Assembly: GCA_951640165.1 (NCBI GenBank)
Contig: OX621256.1
Location: forward strand, 2,914,001-2,978,000
DNA length: 64,000 bases
Direction: 5' to 3'
DNA from: Pseudoips prasinana
Lineage: Eukaryota > Arthropoda > Insecta > Lepidoptera > Nolidae
Shown: one piece after another, positions 63,740 to 64,000 of the stretch
Position numbering within the stretch: position 1 is the stretch's first letter
Layout: every line of letters begins with the position of its first letter
Program-made: the position numbers and the translations under genes
Notes under the pieces: generated by a model
Database searches by the model: none
Seen by the model: the letters and a program-made list of their open reading frames with translations, nothing else
Told to the model about the DNA's origin: nothing

Positions 63740-63910
63740 ATTAAAGAGCTGAAACTTGAAGACCCCTGGGCTGAGAAGTGCGCGCCTCCAGGCTACGTAT
63801 ACAATAAAGATGAAATGAGTAGGCGCTGTGGCCTGGCCCCTCCCCCGAATATGCAAGAAGTGTTGACTAAAGCAGCAGAAGCGGCCAAGGAGTTTGTCAG
63901 CAAGAAACAT
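63740..63910 (+). CDS. CFAP298: CFAP298, exon 2
   Basis: A 171-bp exon, 57 codons, phase 0 at both ends; acceptor TTTCCAG, donor CAT|GTAAGT. The peptide IKELKLEDPWAEKCAPPG continues LTEEQ of exon 1 exactly as in vertebrate CFAP298, where EELKLKDEWGEKC follows; then YVYNKDEMSRRCGLAPPPN, MQEVLTKAAEAAKEFVSKK. The predicted helix and SKK/SKKQ junction agree with the family. The rest of the protein (about 160 residues in homologues) lies beyond the window. Confidence 0.93.
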
Positions 63911-63956
63911 GTAAGTTTCTTTATTATATGGTAGTTTTACTATTGAGTAAAGTTTC

Positions 63957-64000
63957 TCGAGTGGCGACCACGATCCGGAAGACGCAGCGAGGGCAGGCCC
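63957..64000 (+). mobile_element. RTE LINE fragment, continues past the window
   Basis: CTCGAGTGGCGACCACGATC, CGGAAGACGCAGCG: the RTE C-terminal codons, beginning 46 bp after the exon 2 donor. Confidence 0.75.

Overview
This is a gene-poor, AT-rich, repeat-dense stretch of an insect nuclear genome, most likely a moth or butterfly (Lepidoptera). The basis is the mix of repeats: tRNA-headed SINEs, many short non-autonomous Helitrons ending in a hairpin plus CTAG, RTE- and CR1/Jockey-type LINEs, and several MITE families, together with long introns and small exons. No bacterial, plasmid or phage organisation is present. The species cannot be told from the sequence.

Host genes. Two loci can be supported. 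(1) The 5' part of CFAP298 (C21orf59/Kurly), a conserved cilium and flagellum protein, lies on the + strand at the right end: exon 1 at 58897-59103, a 4.6 kb intron filled with repeats, exon 2 at 63740-63910, and the rest beyond the window. Its presumed promoter carries two tandem RFX X-box motifs (58799-58827), squeezed between the end of a degenerate PIF/Harbinger-like DNA transposon and the start codon. (2) On the - strand, a 144-bp exon at 11510-11653 encodes one thrombospondin type-1 repeat of the ADAMTS-like kind, and a 99-bp open exon with good splice sites lies at 37838-37936. Both fit phase 0, so they may be successive exons of one secreted matrix protein with a 26 kb intron, but that link is inference.

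Mobile DNA. The largest element is a CR1/Jockey-type LINE (about 38496-41853) with endonuclease and reverse transcriptase, broken by one stop and two frameshifts and inserted inside a MITE. Two RTE-type LINEs (14735-15862 and 33770-34978, both -) and many 3' RTE scraps ending in (GAT)n are present. A 5'-truncated Jockey-like insertion (33300-33654) keeps its poly(A) and a 14-bp target duplication. A non-autonomous hAT element (2017-2491) keeps a perfect 8-bp target duplication. A 2.3 kb element with inverted ends of over 100 bp (30708-32993) holds a cysteine-rich coding relic. A decayed Helitron helicase piece lies at 26071-26361. SINEs fall into families that I label A, B, C and D (tRNA-headed) and one whose head resembles 5S rRNA. 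Repeat families that I could not classify are labelled F, G, H, I, J and M, and two MITE families are labelled K and L.

Structural oddities. There are several long perfect inverted repeats with loops of 0-6 nt, a hairpin-bearing 88-bp minisatellite (4811-5064), a 145-bp dimeric tandem array (47497-47990), and many nested insertions that allow relative dating. Family boundaries are read by eye from copies within this window and are approximate unless a target duplication or a terminal motif fixes them.
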